This document shows positions 1 to 9,205 of a DNA stretch of 64,000 nt, piece by piece. The stretch spans positions 13,589 to 77,588 of the forward strand of contig CALFJC010000113.1 in the NCBI GenBank assembly GCA_937877655.1. Reading direction: 5' to 3'. The stretch is from an uncultured Selenomonadales bacterium (GTDB lineage: Bacteria > Bacillota > Negativicutes > Selenomonadales > Selenomonadaceae). The position numbers were made by a program, and so were the translations under genes. Below the pieces are notes generated by a model. The model was not told the origin of the DNA and did no database searches. It was given only the letters and a program-made list of their open reading frames with translations. How positions within the stretch are numbered: the stretch's first letter is position 1; every line of letters begins with the position of its first letter.

Positions 1-1
1 G

Positions 2-529
2 CTTTTATTCCTTTTGCCCGTGAATTTTTCAAAACGCGAATTCACAATCAGTTGGAAGGAAGCTTCGGCGGGCATTGAGTGGGGCACGCTGATTTTATTC
101 GGCGGCGGCTTGGCAATGGGCGGCATGATGTACAAAACGGGCTTATCGCAATGGCTTGGAGATTTAATCGTCAATGCAATGGGCGGTTCGGCGTCGCAAG
201 TTGTCTTGGTCGCAGTTTTCTCGGTTTTGGCTTTGCTGCTCTCCGAATTGACTTCGCACACGGCGGCAACGAATATGATCGGACCTTTGGCGATAACGAT
301 AGCGGTTTCGGCAGGCTTAAGCCCGGTACCTGTTTCCGTCGGCATTGCGCTTAGTGCCTCGCTCGGATTTATGTTGCCTGTTTCGACGCCGCCCAATGCG
401 ATTGTCTACGCCAGCGGCTACGTCCCCATTACCAAAATGATTAAGACGGGCGTTTACATTGATTTTATCGGAATCGCCTTTGTAACCATTCCCATTGCGA
501 TTTGGCTCGTAAATATGATTGTCGGCTGA
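2..529 (+). CDS. DASS/SLC13-type anion:sodium symporter, C-terminal part (partial)
   Basis: Only the last 175 codons lie in the window; the reading frame is open to its left edge, so the start is outside. The protein is an alternation of hydrophobic helices typical of an inner-membrane transporter. The segment STPPNAIVYASGY near residue 127 matches the conserved signature of the divalent anion:Na+ symporter (DASS/SLC13, CitT/SdcS-like) family, which imports dicarboxylates, citrate or sulfate. A second conserved block, SELTSHTAATNM, lies about 45 residues earlier. Substrate cannot be told from this fragment. A rho-independent terminator follows at 564-597, so it is transcriptionally separate from the glycosyltransferases downstream. 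Confidence 0.85.
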   Translation, partial: LLFLLPVNFSKREFTISWKEASAGIEWGTLILFGGGLAMGGMMYKTGLSQWLGDLIVNAMGGSASQVVLVAVFSVLALLLSELTSHTAATNMIGPLAITIAVSAGLSPVPVSVGIALSASLGFMLPVSTPPNAIVYASGYVPITKMIKTGVYIDFIGIAFVTIPIAIWLVNMIVG

Positions 530-601
530 TTTGACAGAGAAAATTTTTTTAAACCGTAATGAACACCCTTCCGACATGGGAGGGTGAAATTTTTTTGCGA
601 A
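530..601. repeat. Direct repeat shared with 4035-4108
   Basis: The stretch after the transporter stop (TTGACAGAGAAAATTTTT, then the terminator hairpin and a T run) recurs with few changes at 4035-4108 after the first GT2 gene. The two copies show that whole intergenic blocks have been copied around this locus. Confidence 0.75.
564..597 (+). terminator. Rho-independent terminator after the transporter gene
   Basis: CACCCTTCC (564-572) pairs with GGGAGGGTG (578-586) around the loop GACAT, with one G-T pair, and is followed by a T run at 590-597. Confidence 0.8.
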
Positions 602-737
602 ATTAGGAGAGCGAGAAAAATGCTTTACAAACAACTTGCTTTATGATATTTTCTGCGCTATGATCGACGCGAGATAAGATTTTTTTCTGTTATCGATTTG
701 CTCGCCAAAAAATCATCGAAAAAAAAGGAGTGATTAA
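602..737 (+). other. Decayed copy of the phosphoethanolamine-transferase tail, leader of the first GT8 gene
   Basis: The sequence around 630-680 resembles the 3' end of the gene at 4118-5974 (ACAAAC-ACTTG-TTATGATA-TTTTCTGCG-TATGATCG-CG) but has lost the open frame after about 17 codons. It ends with the strong ribosome site AAAGGAG ahead of the ATG at 738. See the intact-looking copies at 9014-9205 and 15660-15866. Confidence 0.6.
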
Positions 738-1954
738 ATGATTCATGTTTGTTTTGCCCTCTACGACAAGACAGGGCATTACTCAAAATTTTTGGGCACG
801 ACGATGCTTTCTTTATTTGAAAACACAGATACCCCCCCCTATTATCGCCGTCTGTAACCGTTCACATCCTCCATGACAAAACTTTGACAGAGGACAACCG
901 CGAAAAATTTCTTCAAGTCGCAGAACGTTACAATCAGCTCTTGGAATTTCATAATGTCGAAGAACTCTGCGGCGATAAACTTTCCGAGATGATACGATTG
1001 ATTCCGCGGGTAGAAAATTCACATTTTAGCGTTGCAATGCTTTACAGATTTTTTATTCCGCATATTCTTCCTTCGGAAGTTGAAAAGGCAATTTATCTCG
1101 ACGCGGATATTATCGTCAACTTGAACATTAATGAATTTTGGCAAATTGAACTCGGCGACAAACCCCTTGGTGTCGTTTTGGAAGTTGACAATGGCATACC
1201 GCCTTCAAAGTATTCCAATATGTGCCATGACGGCGTTGTAAAAGAAGAAAATTACTTTAATTCGGGCGTCCTCTTAATGAATTTGAAAGTTTTACGTAAC
1301 GAAGACGACAATATATTGGCAGGAATAAAATTCACGGGCGAGCATCTCAAATATAATCTTGTCGATCAAGAAATTTTAAATTACTGTTTTGAGACTCGAA
1401 CTTTTAAATTGCCCGTGAAGTTCAATCGTCTCGTCAAGCAAATGCGCATTGATGAAAATTTTTCTGTGAACAGAGAGATTTATCATTATGCGGGCGGCAA
1501 ATGGGGCTTGGGGCTTGATATGGCTGATCCGTTCAATCGGCTGTGGTGGAGTTATTTCATCAAGACTCCTTGGTTCGGTGTCGACATTATAGATAAAATG
1601 CTCAAAAGCACTCAAGATTCAATGTTGCAATTTTCTGTTGTTCCATACGGCAAGGCTCGTGCATTTGTTGTCGATGAGGAACACGCTCACCAAATCGAGA
1701 GAAATTTTTCTGTTCAAGATGATGAAAAAGTTATTGTAATCGACCCCGAAAACGAAGAAAATTTGCAACGTTTGGAAGACATAATGAAAAGCGATCGTGA
1801 CAAGAAAAGTTTTTTCATAGGAATCCCAAATATCGCTCCAAAATTGATGAAAAGCGGATTCATCGAAGAAAAAGATTTTTTTGATGTCTCCGGATTTTAC
1901 TCGCCGACATGGACAAGTCGCGCAAATAATTACAAATTAATCTTGTCAATGTAA
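738..1954 (+). CDS. Family 8 glycosyltransferase, out of frame at a C8 tract (phase-variable)
   Basis: Starting at the ATG at 738 (AAAGGAG site 8 bases upstream) the protein begins MIHVCFALYDKTGHYSKF, as in the intact GT8 genes at 15867 and 17089. The frame runs into eight C residues at 832-839 and stops at 858 after 39 codons. The rest of the enzyme is open in the +2 frame to 1954. One additional C (or two fewer) would join them into about 405 residues. The body has the GT8 metal-binding DxD motif in AIYLDADIIVN, and the FNRLWWSYF block. These enzymes transfer hexoses from nucleotide sugars, typically to LPS or other surface glycans, at the cytoplasmic face of the membrane. The last ~100 residues form an extension not seen in simple GT8 enzymes. 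A truncated product from an internal start (884) would lack the first Rossmann strand and is unlikely to be active. Confidence 0.85.
832..839 (+). repeat. Poly-C (C8) contingency tract in GT8 gene
   Basis: Eight consecutive C residues in codons 32-34 of the GT8 gene at 738. Tract length sets whether the downstream 370 codons are read. Confidence 0.85.
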
Positions 1955-1971
1955 CAAAGGGAGTGATTTAT

Positions 1972-4008
1972 TTGAGAGTTTATCTTTGCCCAAAAAAAAC
2001 TTATGCAGTATCAGTCGTTGTTCCCATGTACAATGCGGAAGAATATATCGCCGAGTGTTTGGAAAGTCTCCTGCTTCAAACTTTTCAAGATTTTGAAGTT
2101 ATAGTTGTCGATGACTGCTCGACAGATAATTCCGTTGCCGTCGCCGAAAGTTTTTTGGAGAAATTTGGCGGACGACTCAAGCTAAGTAAGACAGAAAAAA
2201 ATTCGGGTGGAGCAGGTTACGTTCCTCGAAATATCGGATTAACCCTCGCGAGCGGCATGTATATTTATTTTTTGGACGCTGACGATTTTTTGTTGTTGAA
2301 TGCCCTTGAACTTCTTTACAGGGATGCAAAAAAATGTGATGCCGACGTTATTTGTCTCGATAATTACTATTACATGAATTCACAAAATGAAATTGTTCGT
2401 AAAGGGTGTGACAACAAGAGAAAATCTTCTATGATAATCGATAATCCGAGCAGAGTTGTTTATGAGTGTCTTTTTCTGGGAGATATGATGACTCCGTGGT
2501 CAAAATTTGTTCGTCGTGACTTTTTGATTAAAAATGAAATTTACTTTCCGGAAATAATTGCCGGCGGAGATAATATCTGGAGTGTTCACGTTTGCAGTTG
2601 TTCAAAAAGATTTTTGCGGATTCCGTTGCCGGTCTATTTCTACAGATGTTATGATACAAAAGCCGTTACCAAGTCGAAAAGAGCACCTCGCGAGCAAATG
2701 GCTTGGTGGATATCTTCTTTTGTCAAACTTTGTGTGGCTTGGAACGAATTCGCAACTAAAAATGAGATTTTAAAAAGCAATTACAATTTCTGTTACAAAT
2801 ATTTAACGGATGCTTTAAATTATCGCCTCAAACAGTTGTCTGCAGAGTTGTCACTTCTTGATAATGTTGAGATTTACGAGATTTTGCAACGCAATTCACC
2901 GAAGACTCCCGATTCGACAATGTCATTATTGCCATTTCTCTTCAGTTTTATTTGTAATGAGAAAAAAACTTCTGCGAACGGAGAACTTATAATTCGTAAG
3001 TTCGGTCATTGTTTTACTGCAAAAATGTTAGTCAGAATGGATAAGAAAACGGAGCCCGAAAATCTCCGACTCCTTTCTGTTTCCGACGGCAAAGCCCGAA
3101 TATCCAGACCGGAGTGGTGGCAGAAAAATGGCGTCTGTCATATGATTGATTCCTACGCAGGCAAGTTGGAAATTATTTCCAAAGCTAATGTGGACGGACA
3201 AGTTCAAGTTCGTCTTTCGGGAGCGTGGGTTCCGAATCCTGAAGACAAAACGAAACGCCTTCCGTATTGGATTGACTACATGAAACTGGTCATCAACGAA
3301 GAAACTGTTTTCGACAAGCTGACTCCCGCTTGGCACGATAAGCCTTATGTTTATAACATGAACGTAAAAGCGGGCGAGGAAATTAAAATTCAAACAGAGT
3401 GGCTTCCGCACAGGGACGACAGAGATGATCTTTCGGCAAAAGTTGCGCCGCCTCAAGAGCCGCAAAAAATTCAAGAAAATAATTCCGAGAAGCTCCGTAA
3501 GTCGGAGGCTTTAATTTCCGAGTTGCGCACTGCTCTTGATAACGAAAAGAAACTTCACAACAAAGACGTTGAGTTAATCAACAAATTCAAGGATTATTTT
3601 ACAGCCCGCGCCGATATTCAGCTTGTGACGAAACAAAAAGGCGATTTCCAAATAATTTCCGTGTCGGACGACTTGGCAAGTGTCACAAAACCCAAATGGT
3701 TTCAAAAGGGCGGCATCGGTTACGTGATTAATTCCTGCGTCGGAAAATTGGAGTTCGTTGCCAAAAGTTCGGTCGACGGGCAAATAAAATTGAGACTTCG
3801 CGGCTTGGACGTCCGCACGCCCGAAGACAAAACCAAGCGCATTCCTTACTGGATAAACTACACAAAACTGATTGTGGACGACGAAATTATTTTTGACGAG
3901 ATCACTCCCGCGTGGCTTGAAAAATTTTATTCCTACAATACCGACATCAAAGCGGGCGAAGAAATTAAAATTAAATTCGAGTGGCTCCCGCACAGGAACA
4001 ACGTTTAA
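1972..4008 (+). CDS. Family 2 glycosyltransferase with two C-terminal repeat domains
   Basis: The frame opens at a GTG (1963), but TTG at 1972 is preferred: AAAGGGAG sits 8 bases upstream and the paralogues at 10466 and 18328 start at the same place. The 678-residue protein has an N-terminal GT-A domain (about residues 10-250) with the GT2 signatures VVVPMYNAEEY, VIVVDDCSTDNS and the metal-binding FLDADD. Two copies of an uncharacterised ~115-130-residue module follow (about 358-483 and 543-678), separated by a charged, probably coiled linker. Each module ends in KAGEEIKI...EWLPH. It follows the GT8 gene by 17 bases, so the pair is probably cotranscribed and builds one glycan. No transmembrane segment is visible. 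Acceptor and sugar are unknown. Confidence 0.85.
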   Translation: MRVYLCPKKTYAVSVVVPMYNAEEYIAECLESLLLQTFQDFEVIVVDDCSTDNSVAVAESFLEKFGGRLKLSKTEKNSGGAGYVPRNIGLTLASGMYIYFLDADDFLLLNALELLYRDAKKCDADVICLDNYYYMNSQNEIVRKGCDNKRKSSMIIDNPSRVVYECLFLGDMMTPWSKFVRRDFLIKNEIYFPEIIAGGDNIWSVHVCSCSKRFLRIPLPVYFYRCYDTKAVTKSKRAPREQMAWWISSFVKLCVAWNEFATKNEILKSNYNFCYKYLTDALNYRLKQLSAELSLLDNVEIYEILQRNSPKTPDSTMSLLPFLFSFICNEKKTSANGELIIRKFGHCFTAKMLVRMDKKTEPENLRLLSVSDGKARISRPEWWQKNGVCHMIDSYAGKLEIISKANVDGQVQVRLSGAWVPNPEDKTKRLPYWIDYMKLVINEETVFDKLTPAWHDKPYVYNMNVKAGEEIKIQTEWLPHRDDRDDLSAKVAPPQEPQKIQENNSEKLRKSEALISELRTALDNEKKLHNKDVELINKFKDYFTARADIQLVTKQKGDFQIISVSDDLASVTKPKWFQKGGIGYVINSCVGKLEFVAKSSVDGQIKLRLRGLDVRTPEDKTKRIPYWINYTKLIVDDEIIFDEITPAWLEKFYSYNTDIKAGEEIKIKFEWLPHRNNV

Positions 4009-4034
4009 GAATCGGCACGAAACGATTTTCTTTG

Positions 4035-4108
4035 ATTTGACAGAGAAAATTTTTCAAATTAAAATGCAGTCACCTTTCCGATATGGGAGGGTGAAATTTT
4101 TTTTGCGA
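4035..4108. repeat. Second copy of the 530-601 direct repeat
   Basis: Same order of TTGACAGAGAAAATTTTT, hairpin and T run as at 530-601. The hairpin arms differ by C/T changes that keep pairing through G-T pairs. Confidence 0.75.
4071..4104 (+). terminator. Rho-independent terminator after the first GT2 gene
   Basis: CACCTTTCC (4071-4079) pairs with GGGAGGGTG (4085-4093) with two G-T pairs, followed by a T run. Confidence 0.75.
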
Positions 4109-4117
4109 AGGTTAATC

Positions 4118-5974
4118 ATGTCCGATAAAAAAATTTTTTTGGCTCAAGCGGCGTTGTATTATTATCTCGGCGAAGTTTTTTACATAGATATAGGGCAACC
4201 TGCCGCGCCGCAGTATTTTTTGCCGCCGATACCCGCGACGATTGCGCTTTTATGGCTGATTCAATATTCTTCGGGCGAAAAATTGTTTTCACGAGCACAC
4301 CTGCCGAATTTATTGACGGGCTTTGCTTGGTGCGCGGCGTTTCCGTTGTTTTACACGTGGACTTATCAGCGGCAATGGTTCATGTCGCTGATTTATTACG
4401 ATTTCGCTGTCGGCACGGCGATTTTTATTTTTTTGGCGAGCGCGACGATAATTTTTCGGTCTCCGCCGATAATTTGCGCGTTGAATTTATTTTTTTTGCT
4501 GATACCGCTTGTCGAGCTGATTTATTATTGCTTGACGTGGCATTGTTTATCGCCGGCGTCGTTGATGGCAATTTATTTGACGAATTGGCACGAGGCTGGC
4601 GAATTTATTCAAGCAATGATAGGTTTGCCGACATTTTTTCTAATCTGCGCGGGAGTCGGATTTTTTTTGCGGCTGATTTACAAATCTCACAAAAAATTTT
4701 GCTCGCGATTGATTTTGGACAAAAAAAAATTGCTTGCGGCGATAATTTCGTTGGTCGGAAGTTTTTTCGCGCTGATTTATTATGTGCCGCAAACTTCAAT
4801 GGCGGGATTGTGGAAAACGGTAACCGATTATGCGGAGCAGACGCAGCTTTACTCGAAAAATCGCGCAGAGCGTCTCGAAGATTTAAAAATCGACGCCGCG
4901 CAGGCATTACCGGCAAAAATTAATGGCACCGTGATTTTGATTATAGGCGAATCGGCGAGCCGAGACTACATGCACGCCTACAATTCCGATTTTCCTTTTG
5001 AAAACACGCCTTGGCTCGACAGCAAGCTTGAAAAAAATTTTCCGACAAAAAATTTGCCCGAAGATGCGAAAATCAATCCCGATTATAAAATTTCCGAAGA
5101 AAATACTCCGAATTTGACGCCCGCGGCTGGAAAATTTATCGTTTTTAAGAATGCCTATGCCTCTTGGACGCAAACTGTTCCCGTATTGCAAAGGGCTTTG
5201 ACGGAGCAGAGCCAATACAACGACAAAGAGTTTTTTGAATCGGTTTCGATAATCGACGCGGCGCGGAAGGCGGGATTTAAAACTTATTGGTTCAGCAATC
5301 AAGGGCGATACGGCGAATATGACAGCGCGATAACTTTGGTCGCGAAAACTGCGGACATTTCGGAGTGGACGGACGACACTTTTGATTTTTCGGAGCTTGA
5401 AGACGAGATTTTGCTAAAATTTTTCTACAAAGTTAATCCGAACGAAAATAATTTTATCGTTTTCCATTTGATGGGCAGTCACATTTACTATAACAGCCGT
5501 TATCCGCGCAGATTTAAAAAATGGTTGACGGCGGACGGCACGCGAATGATGTTGGCGGCTCCGAGCTATGCGAATTCGATTTTGTACACTGATTTTGTCC
5601 TGTCGAAGATATTTGATTACGCAAAAGCGAATTTGAACTTGCAGGCGATGATATATTTTTCGGATCACGGCGAGGACTTGGAAATTTCGCACAACCCGGA
5701 CGTTTTTCGCTTTGAAATGTTGCGCATTCCGATGTTCATTTATCTTTCGCCCGAATATGAAAAAATTTTCCCCGAAAAAGTTTCGACGCTGGAAAGGAAT
5801 CGGGAAAAACATTTTACAAACGACTTGATTTATGATACATTTTGCGGCATGATCGGCGCGAAGTCGAATCGTTATGACGCGGGACAAGATTTTTCGTCAG
5901 CCGAGTACAAATTTACCCGTGAGACTTTAACGACGATGCTCGGTCAGCATAAATTAACCGAAGACAAGGAGTGA
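4118..5974 (+). CDS. Phosphoethanolamine transferase-like membrane sulfatase-fold enzyme (EptA/CptA family)
   Basis: The frame is open from 3872, but ATG 4118 gives the membrane protein start MSDKKIFLAQAALYYYL; upstream codons belong to the preceding gene in another frame. The 618 residues comprise about five N-terminal transmembrane helices (to ~residue 235) and a sulfatase-fold catalytic domain. Visible motifs are VILIIGESASRDYMHAY (nucleophile region), FIVFHLMGSHIYY and the metal-binding FSDHGED. The family transfers phosphoethanolamine (or a related head group) from phospholipid to lipid A, core LPS or other glycans outside the inner membrane. The last codons (GAC AAG GAG TGA) contain the ribosome site for the GT8 gene that begins four bases later, and this 3' end has been copied elsewhere in the locus. 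The exact acceptor is unknown. Confidence 0.85.
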   Translation: MSDKKIFLAQAALYYYLGEVFYIDIGQPAAPQYFLPPIPATIALLWLIQYSSGEKLFSRAHLPNLLTGFAWCAAFPLFYTWTYQRQWFMSLIYYDFAVGTAIFIFLASATIIFRSPPIICALNLFFLLIPLVELIYYCLTWHCLSPASLMAIYLTNWHEAGEFIQAMIGLPTFFLICAGVGFFLRLIYKSHKKFCSRLILDKKKLLAAIISLVGSFFALIYYVPQTSMAGLWKTVTDYAEQTQLYSKNRAERLEDLKIDAAQALPAKINGTVILIIGESASRDYMHAYNSDFPFENTPWLDSKLEKNFPTKNLPEDAKINPDYKISEENTPNLTPAAGKFIVFKNAYASWTQTVPVLQRALTEQSQYNDKEFFESVSIIDAARKAGFKTYWFSNQGRYGEYDSAITLVAKTADISEWTDDTFDFSELEDEILLKFFYKVNPNENNFIVFHLMGSHIYYNSRYPRRFKKWLTADGTRMMLAAPSYANSILYTDFVLSKIFDYAKANLNLQAMIYFSDHGEDLEISHNPDVFRFEMLRIPMFIYLSPEYEKIFPEKVSTLERNREKHFTNDLIYDTFCGMIGAKSNRYDAGQDFSSAEYKFTRETLTTMLGQHKLTEDKE

Positions 5975-5978
5975 TTGA

Positions 5979-8926
5979 ATGATTCATGTTTGCTTTGCCC
6001 TCTACGATAAGACAGGGCATTACTCAAAATTCACGGGCACGGCGATGGTGTCTTTATTTGAAAATAAAAATACCCCCCCCTATTGTCGCCTACAATAACT
6101 GTTCACCTTCTCCACGACAAAACTTTAACGGACGACAACCGCGAAAAATTTATTCAAATTGCAAATCGCTACGGGCAAATCTTGAAATTCTATAACGTCG
6201 AGGAGCTTTGCGCAGAAAAATTCGCGGAAATAATTAATTACTTTCCAAAAGCTAAAGAATCTCTGTTTTCTATCGCGATGTTCTACAGACTTTTTATTCC
6301 TCACCTTCTTCTTCCGCAAGGAATAGAAAAAGTTTTTTATTTGGACTCGGATATTATCGTCAACCTCGACATTTCGGAATTCTGGCAGATTGATCTCGGC
6401 GATAAACCTTTTGGAGCAGTTTCAAGAGCCTCTCAAGTAAAAGATAAAGCAAATGACAATACAAGCAAAGTCATGGCACTCGTCAGAGAAGGTATTGTAA
6501 ATGCGGACGATTATTTTTTTTCGGGCGGTCTGCTGATGAACTTGAAAGTTATGCGCGAGAAAGAAAATGCCATATTGGCTGGAATGAAATTCATAAGTGA
6601 ACGTTCGCAATACATTTATCTTGATCAAGACGTTTTAAATTATTGTTTCTCGACTTCATATGTAAAATTGCCGGTGAATTTTAATCGCGTTATGCTTTTT
6701 GAACGCGCCGAAAGCAAATGGGCTGTTGAAAAAAAGATTTATCACTATGCAGCCAACAGAATTACTTTGGGAATGGACATGAATGATCCGTATAATCGGC
6801 TGTGGATGGATTATTTCATTAAGACGCCGTGGGTTGACGACGAGACTAAAGCTGTTTTATCCGGAAATACTCTTCCTTCGCGAAAAAATTATGCTGTCTC
6901 TGTGGTTATTCCGATGTACAACATGGAAGAGTTTGTCGGCGAGTGTTTAGACAGTCTTTTGATTCAAACTTTCCAAGATTTTGAAGTTATCGTGGTTGAT
7001 GATTGCTCAACGGATAATTCTTATGCGATTGTCGAAGAGTACGCGCCGAAATTCAACGGGCGACTTCGGATTGAGAAGACGGAAAAAAATTCGGAGGGCG
7101 GCGGCTACGTCCCGCGAAATATCGGAATGATGTTGGCTCGCGGCGAATATATTCAATTTCTTGACGCCGACGACATGCTTTTGCCGACCGCGCTTGAAAT
7201 TTTATATCTGGCGGCAACAATTTATGACGCCGAAGTTGTTTATACGAGCTCAATTTACTATTGGAACGCGCCGAACGATATTTATCTGCACAAAGATGGC
7301 ATTAGCAGGAAAATGGGTAACACCCAAAGAGATTTGACTGTCGACGACCCAAAAAAGAATCTTAGTCGGCTCCTCCTTGAACCTGGCGAAGGAAATTTTC
7401 GTGGTTCATGGACAAAATTTGTTCAGCGTGATTTTTTAATTAAGAACAAAATTTTCTTTTCAAATTTGTCTAATGCGGGAGATTTTATCTGGGTTATTAA
7501 TGTATATTGTCATTCAAAACGTCTTTTGCGAATCTCAACGCCGCTTTACTTCTACAGACGGTTCAATAATAATTCTATTTTACGAACGGTCAGATCGCCG
7601 CAGGAACAGTGTAATTATTGGTTTTCGTCTTTCGTGAATTATGCTAAACATTTGTATGAATTAGAAAAGAAAAACGAAGTTTTGTCAGAGAATCACGATT
7701 ATTGTTTATCAGCTTTAAAGCTACAGTTTTTATGGTGCCTTAATCGAACCGAAGATGCCCGCAAGGAACTTGGCAACAAGGAGATTTACAAAATTTTACA
7801 TAGCGAATTCGCCAAAACCTCTTCCGATTCAGTAAAGTCATTATCGCCGTTCTTCTTCAGTTTTATTGATAACGAGAGTAAAAAAATTCCTGACGGCTAC
7901 GCCGAGATGATTCGCAAGTTCAGCCAACATTTCACTGCGAAAATATTTATCCGAAGAACAGATAAGAAAACGGAGCCCGAAAATCTCCAATTCCTTTATG
8001 TTTCCGATAACAACGCTCGAATATCCAAGCCGGAGGGATGGCAAAAATCGGGCGTTTGTCATATGATTGACTCCTACGCGGGAAAGTTGGAAATTGTTGC
8101 CAAAGCTGATGTGGAAGGGCAAGTTCAAATACGCCTCGCGGGTCGGTGGGTTCAAAATCCCGAAAACAAATCCAAACGCCTTCCTTATTGGATTGATTAT
8201 ACAAAGTTGGTCGTGAACGGCAAAACTGTATTCGACAAAATCACTCCCGCTTGGCACGACAAGCCTTACAATTACAATTTGGACGTCAAAGCCGGCGAGG
8301 AGATAAAAATTCAAGTCGAGTGGCTTCCGCACAGGGACGACAGAGATGATCTTTTGCCAAAAGTTGCGCCGCCTCAAGAGCCGCAAAAAGTTCAAGAAAA
8401 TAACGCCGAGAAGCTCCGTGAGTCGGAGACTTTAATTTCCGAGTTGCGCACTGCTCTTGATAACGAAAAGAAACTTCATAACAAAGACGTCGAGTTAATC
8501 AGCAAATTCAAAGATTATTTTACCGCCCGCGCCGATATTCAGCTTGTGACGAAACAAAAAGGCGATTTCCAAATAATTTCGGTGTCGGACGAAAAAGCGG
8601 AAATAAGAAAGCCCGCATGGTTCCAGAAAAACGGCATCGGTTATCAGATTCAGTCTTATGCGGGACGATTGGAGTTCATCGCCAAAAGTTCGGTTGACGG
8701 AAAGATTAATTTGCGCCTTCGCGGCTTGGATGTTCGCACGCCCGAAGACAAAACGAAGCGCATTCCCTATTGGATCAACTATACGAGATTGATTGTGGAC
8801 GAGGAAGTTATTTTCGACGAGATAACTCCCGCGTGGCTTGAGAAATTTTATTCCTACAATGCCGACATCAAAGCCGGCGAGGAAATAAAAATTCAAATCG
8901 AGTGGCTCCCGCACGGTAATAATTAG
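5979..8926 (+). CDS. GT8-GT2 fusion glycosyltransferase with two repeat domains, out of frame at a C8 tract
   Basis: ATG 5979 is placed by the AAGGAG site at the end of the preceding gene and gives MIHVCFALYDKTGHYSKF. The frame stops 39 codons on because of C8 at 6073-6080. The remainder is open from about 6083 to 8926 in the +2 frame, so one more C would give a 982-residue protein. Order after repair: GT8 domain (about residues 1-290, with FYLDSDIIVN), GT2 domain (about 305-600, with VVIPMYNMEEF, VIVVDDCSTDNS, QFLDADD), then two copies of the ~120-residue module (about 655-790 and 845-982). It corresponds to the separate GT8 and GT2 genes of the neighbouring units joined in one polypeptide; the extra GT8 C-terminal domain is missing at the junction. 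Probably adds two successive sugars to one glycan. Confidence 0.85.
6073..6080 (+). repeat. Poly-C (C8) contingency tract in GT8-GT2 fusion gene
   Basis: Eight C residues at the same codon position (32-34) as in the genes at 738 and 9206. Confidence 0.85.
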
Positions 8927-8950
8927 GAATGAGGAATGAGGAATTAGGAA
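8926..8950. repeat. Heptanucleotide repeat array (TAGGAAT type)
   Basis: Imperfect tandem copies of a TAGGAAT/GAGGAAT heptamer immediately after the stop codon. Similar arrays follow the GT2 genes ending at 15586 and 20312. Confidence 0.8.
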
Positions 8951-8962
8951 TGAAGAAATTTT

Positions 8963-8992
8963 CCCTGTCGAAAACTCGGCGGGGATTTTTTT
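8963..8992 (+). terminator. Rho-independent terminator after the GT8-GT2 fusion
   Basis: CCCTGTCG (8963-8970) pairs with CGGCGGGG (8977-8984) with G-T pairs, followed by ATTTTTTT. The same terminator is copied after the genes ending at 15586 and 20312. Confidence 0.8.
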
Positions 8993-9013
8993 ATGCAAAC
9001 TCTGGAGATTCGA

Positions 9014-9205
9014 TGCCGAAAAGGAATCGGGAAAAAGATTTTACAAACGACTTGATTTATGATACATTTTGCGGCATGATCGGCGCGAAGTCTAATCGCT
9101 GTGACGCGGGACAAGATTTTTCGTCAGCCGAGTACAAATTTACCCGCGAGACTTTAACAACGATGCTCGGTCAACACAAATTAACCGAAGATAAGGAGTG
9201 ATTGA
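9014..9205 (+). pseudogene. Duplicated 3' tail of the phosphoethanolamine-transferase gene, serving as leader
   Basis: About 60 codons from an ATG at 9014 to the TGA at 9199-9201 encode almost the same residues as the end of the enzyme at 4118-5974 (RNREKDFTNDLIYD ... HKLTEDKE). The catalytic domain is missing, so this is not an enzyme. It carries the AAGGAG ribosome site used by the GT8 gene at 9206. The open frame may still be translated and couple to that gene. Confidence 0.75.

Noticed and set aside
3872..4117. Upstream extension of the phosphoethanolamine-transferase frame
   Set aside because: It overlaps the end of the GT2 gene and a terminator; the membrane protein clearly begins at 4118.
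4252..4923. 223-codon frame inside the phosphoethanolamine-transferase gene
   Set aside because: Overlaps the membrane domain in another frame; composition (Phe, Asp, Ala rich) is that of a shadow.
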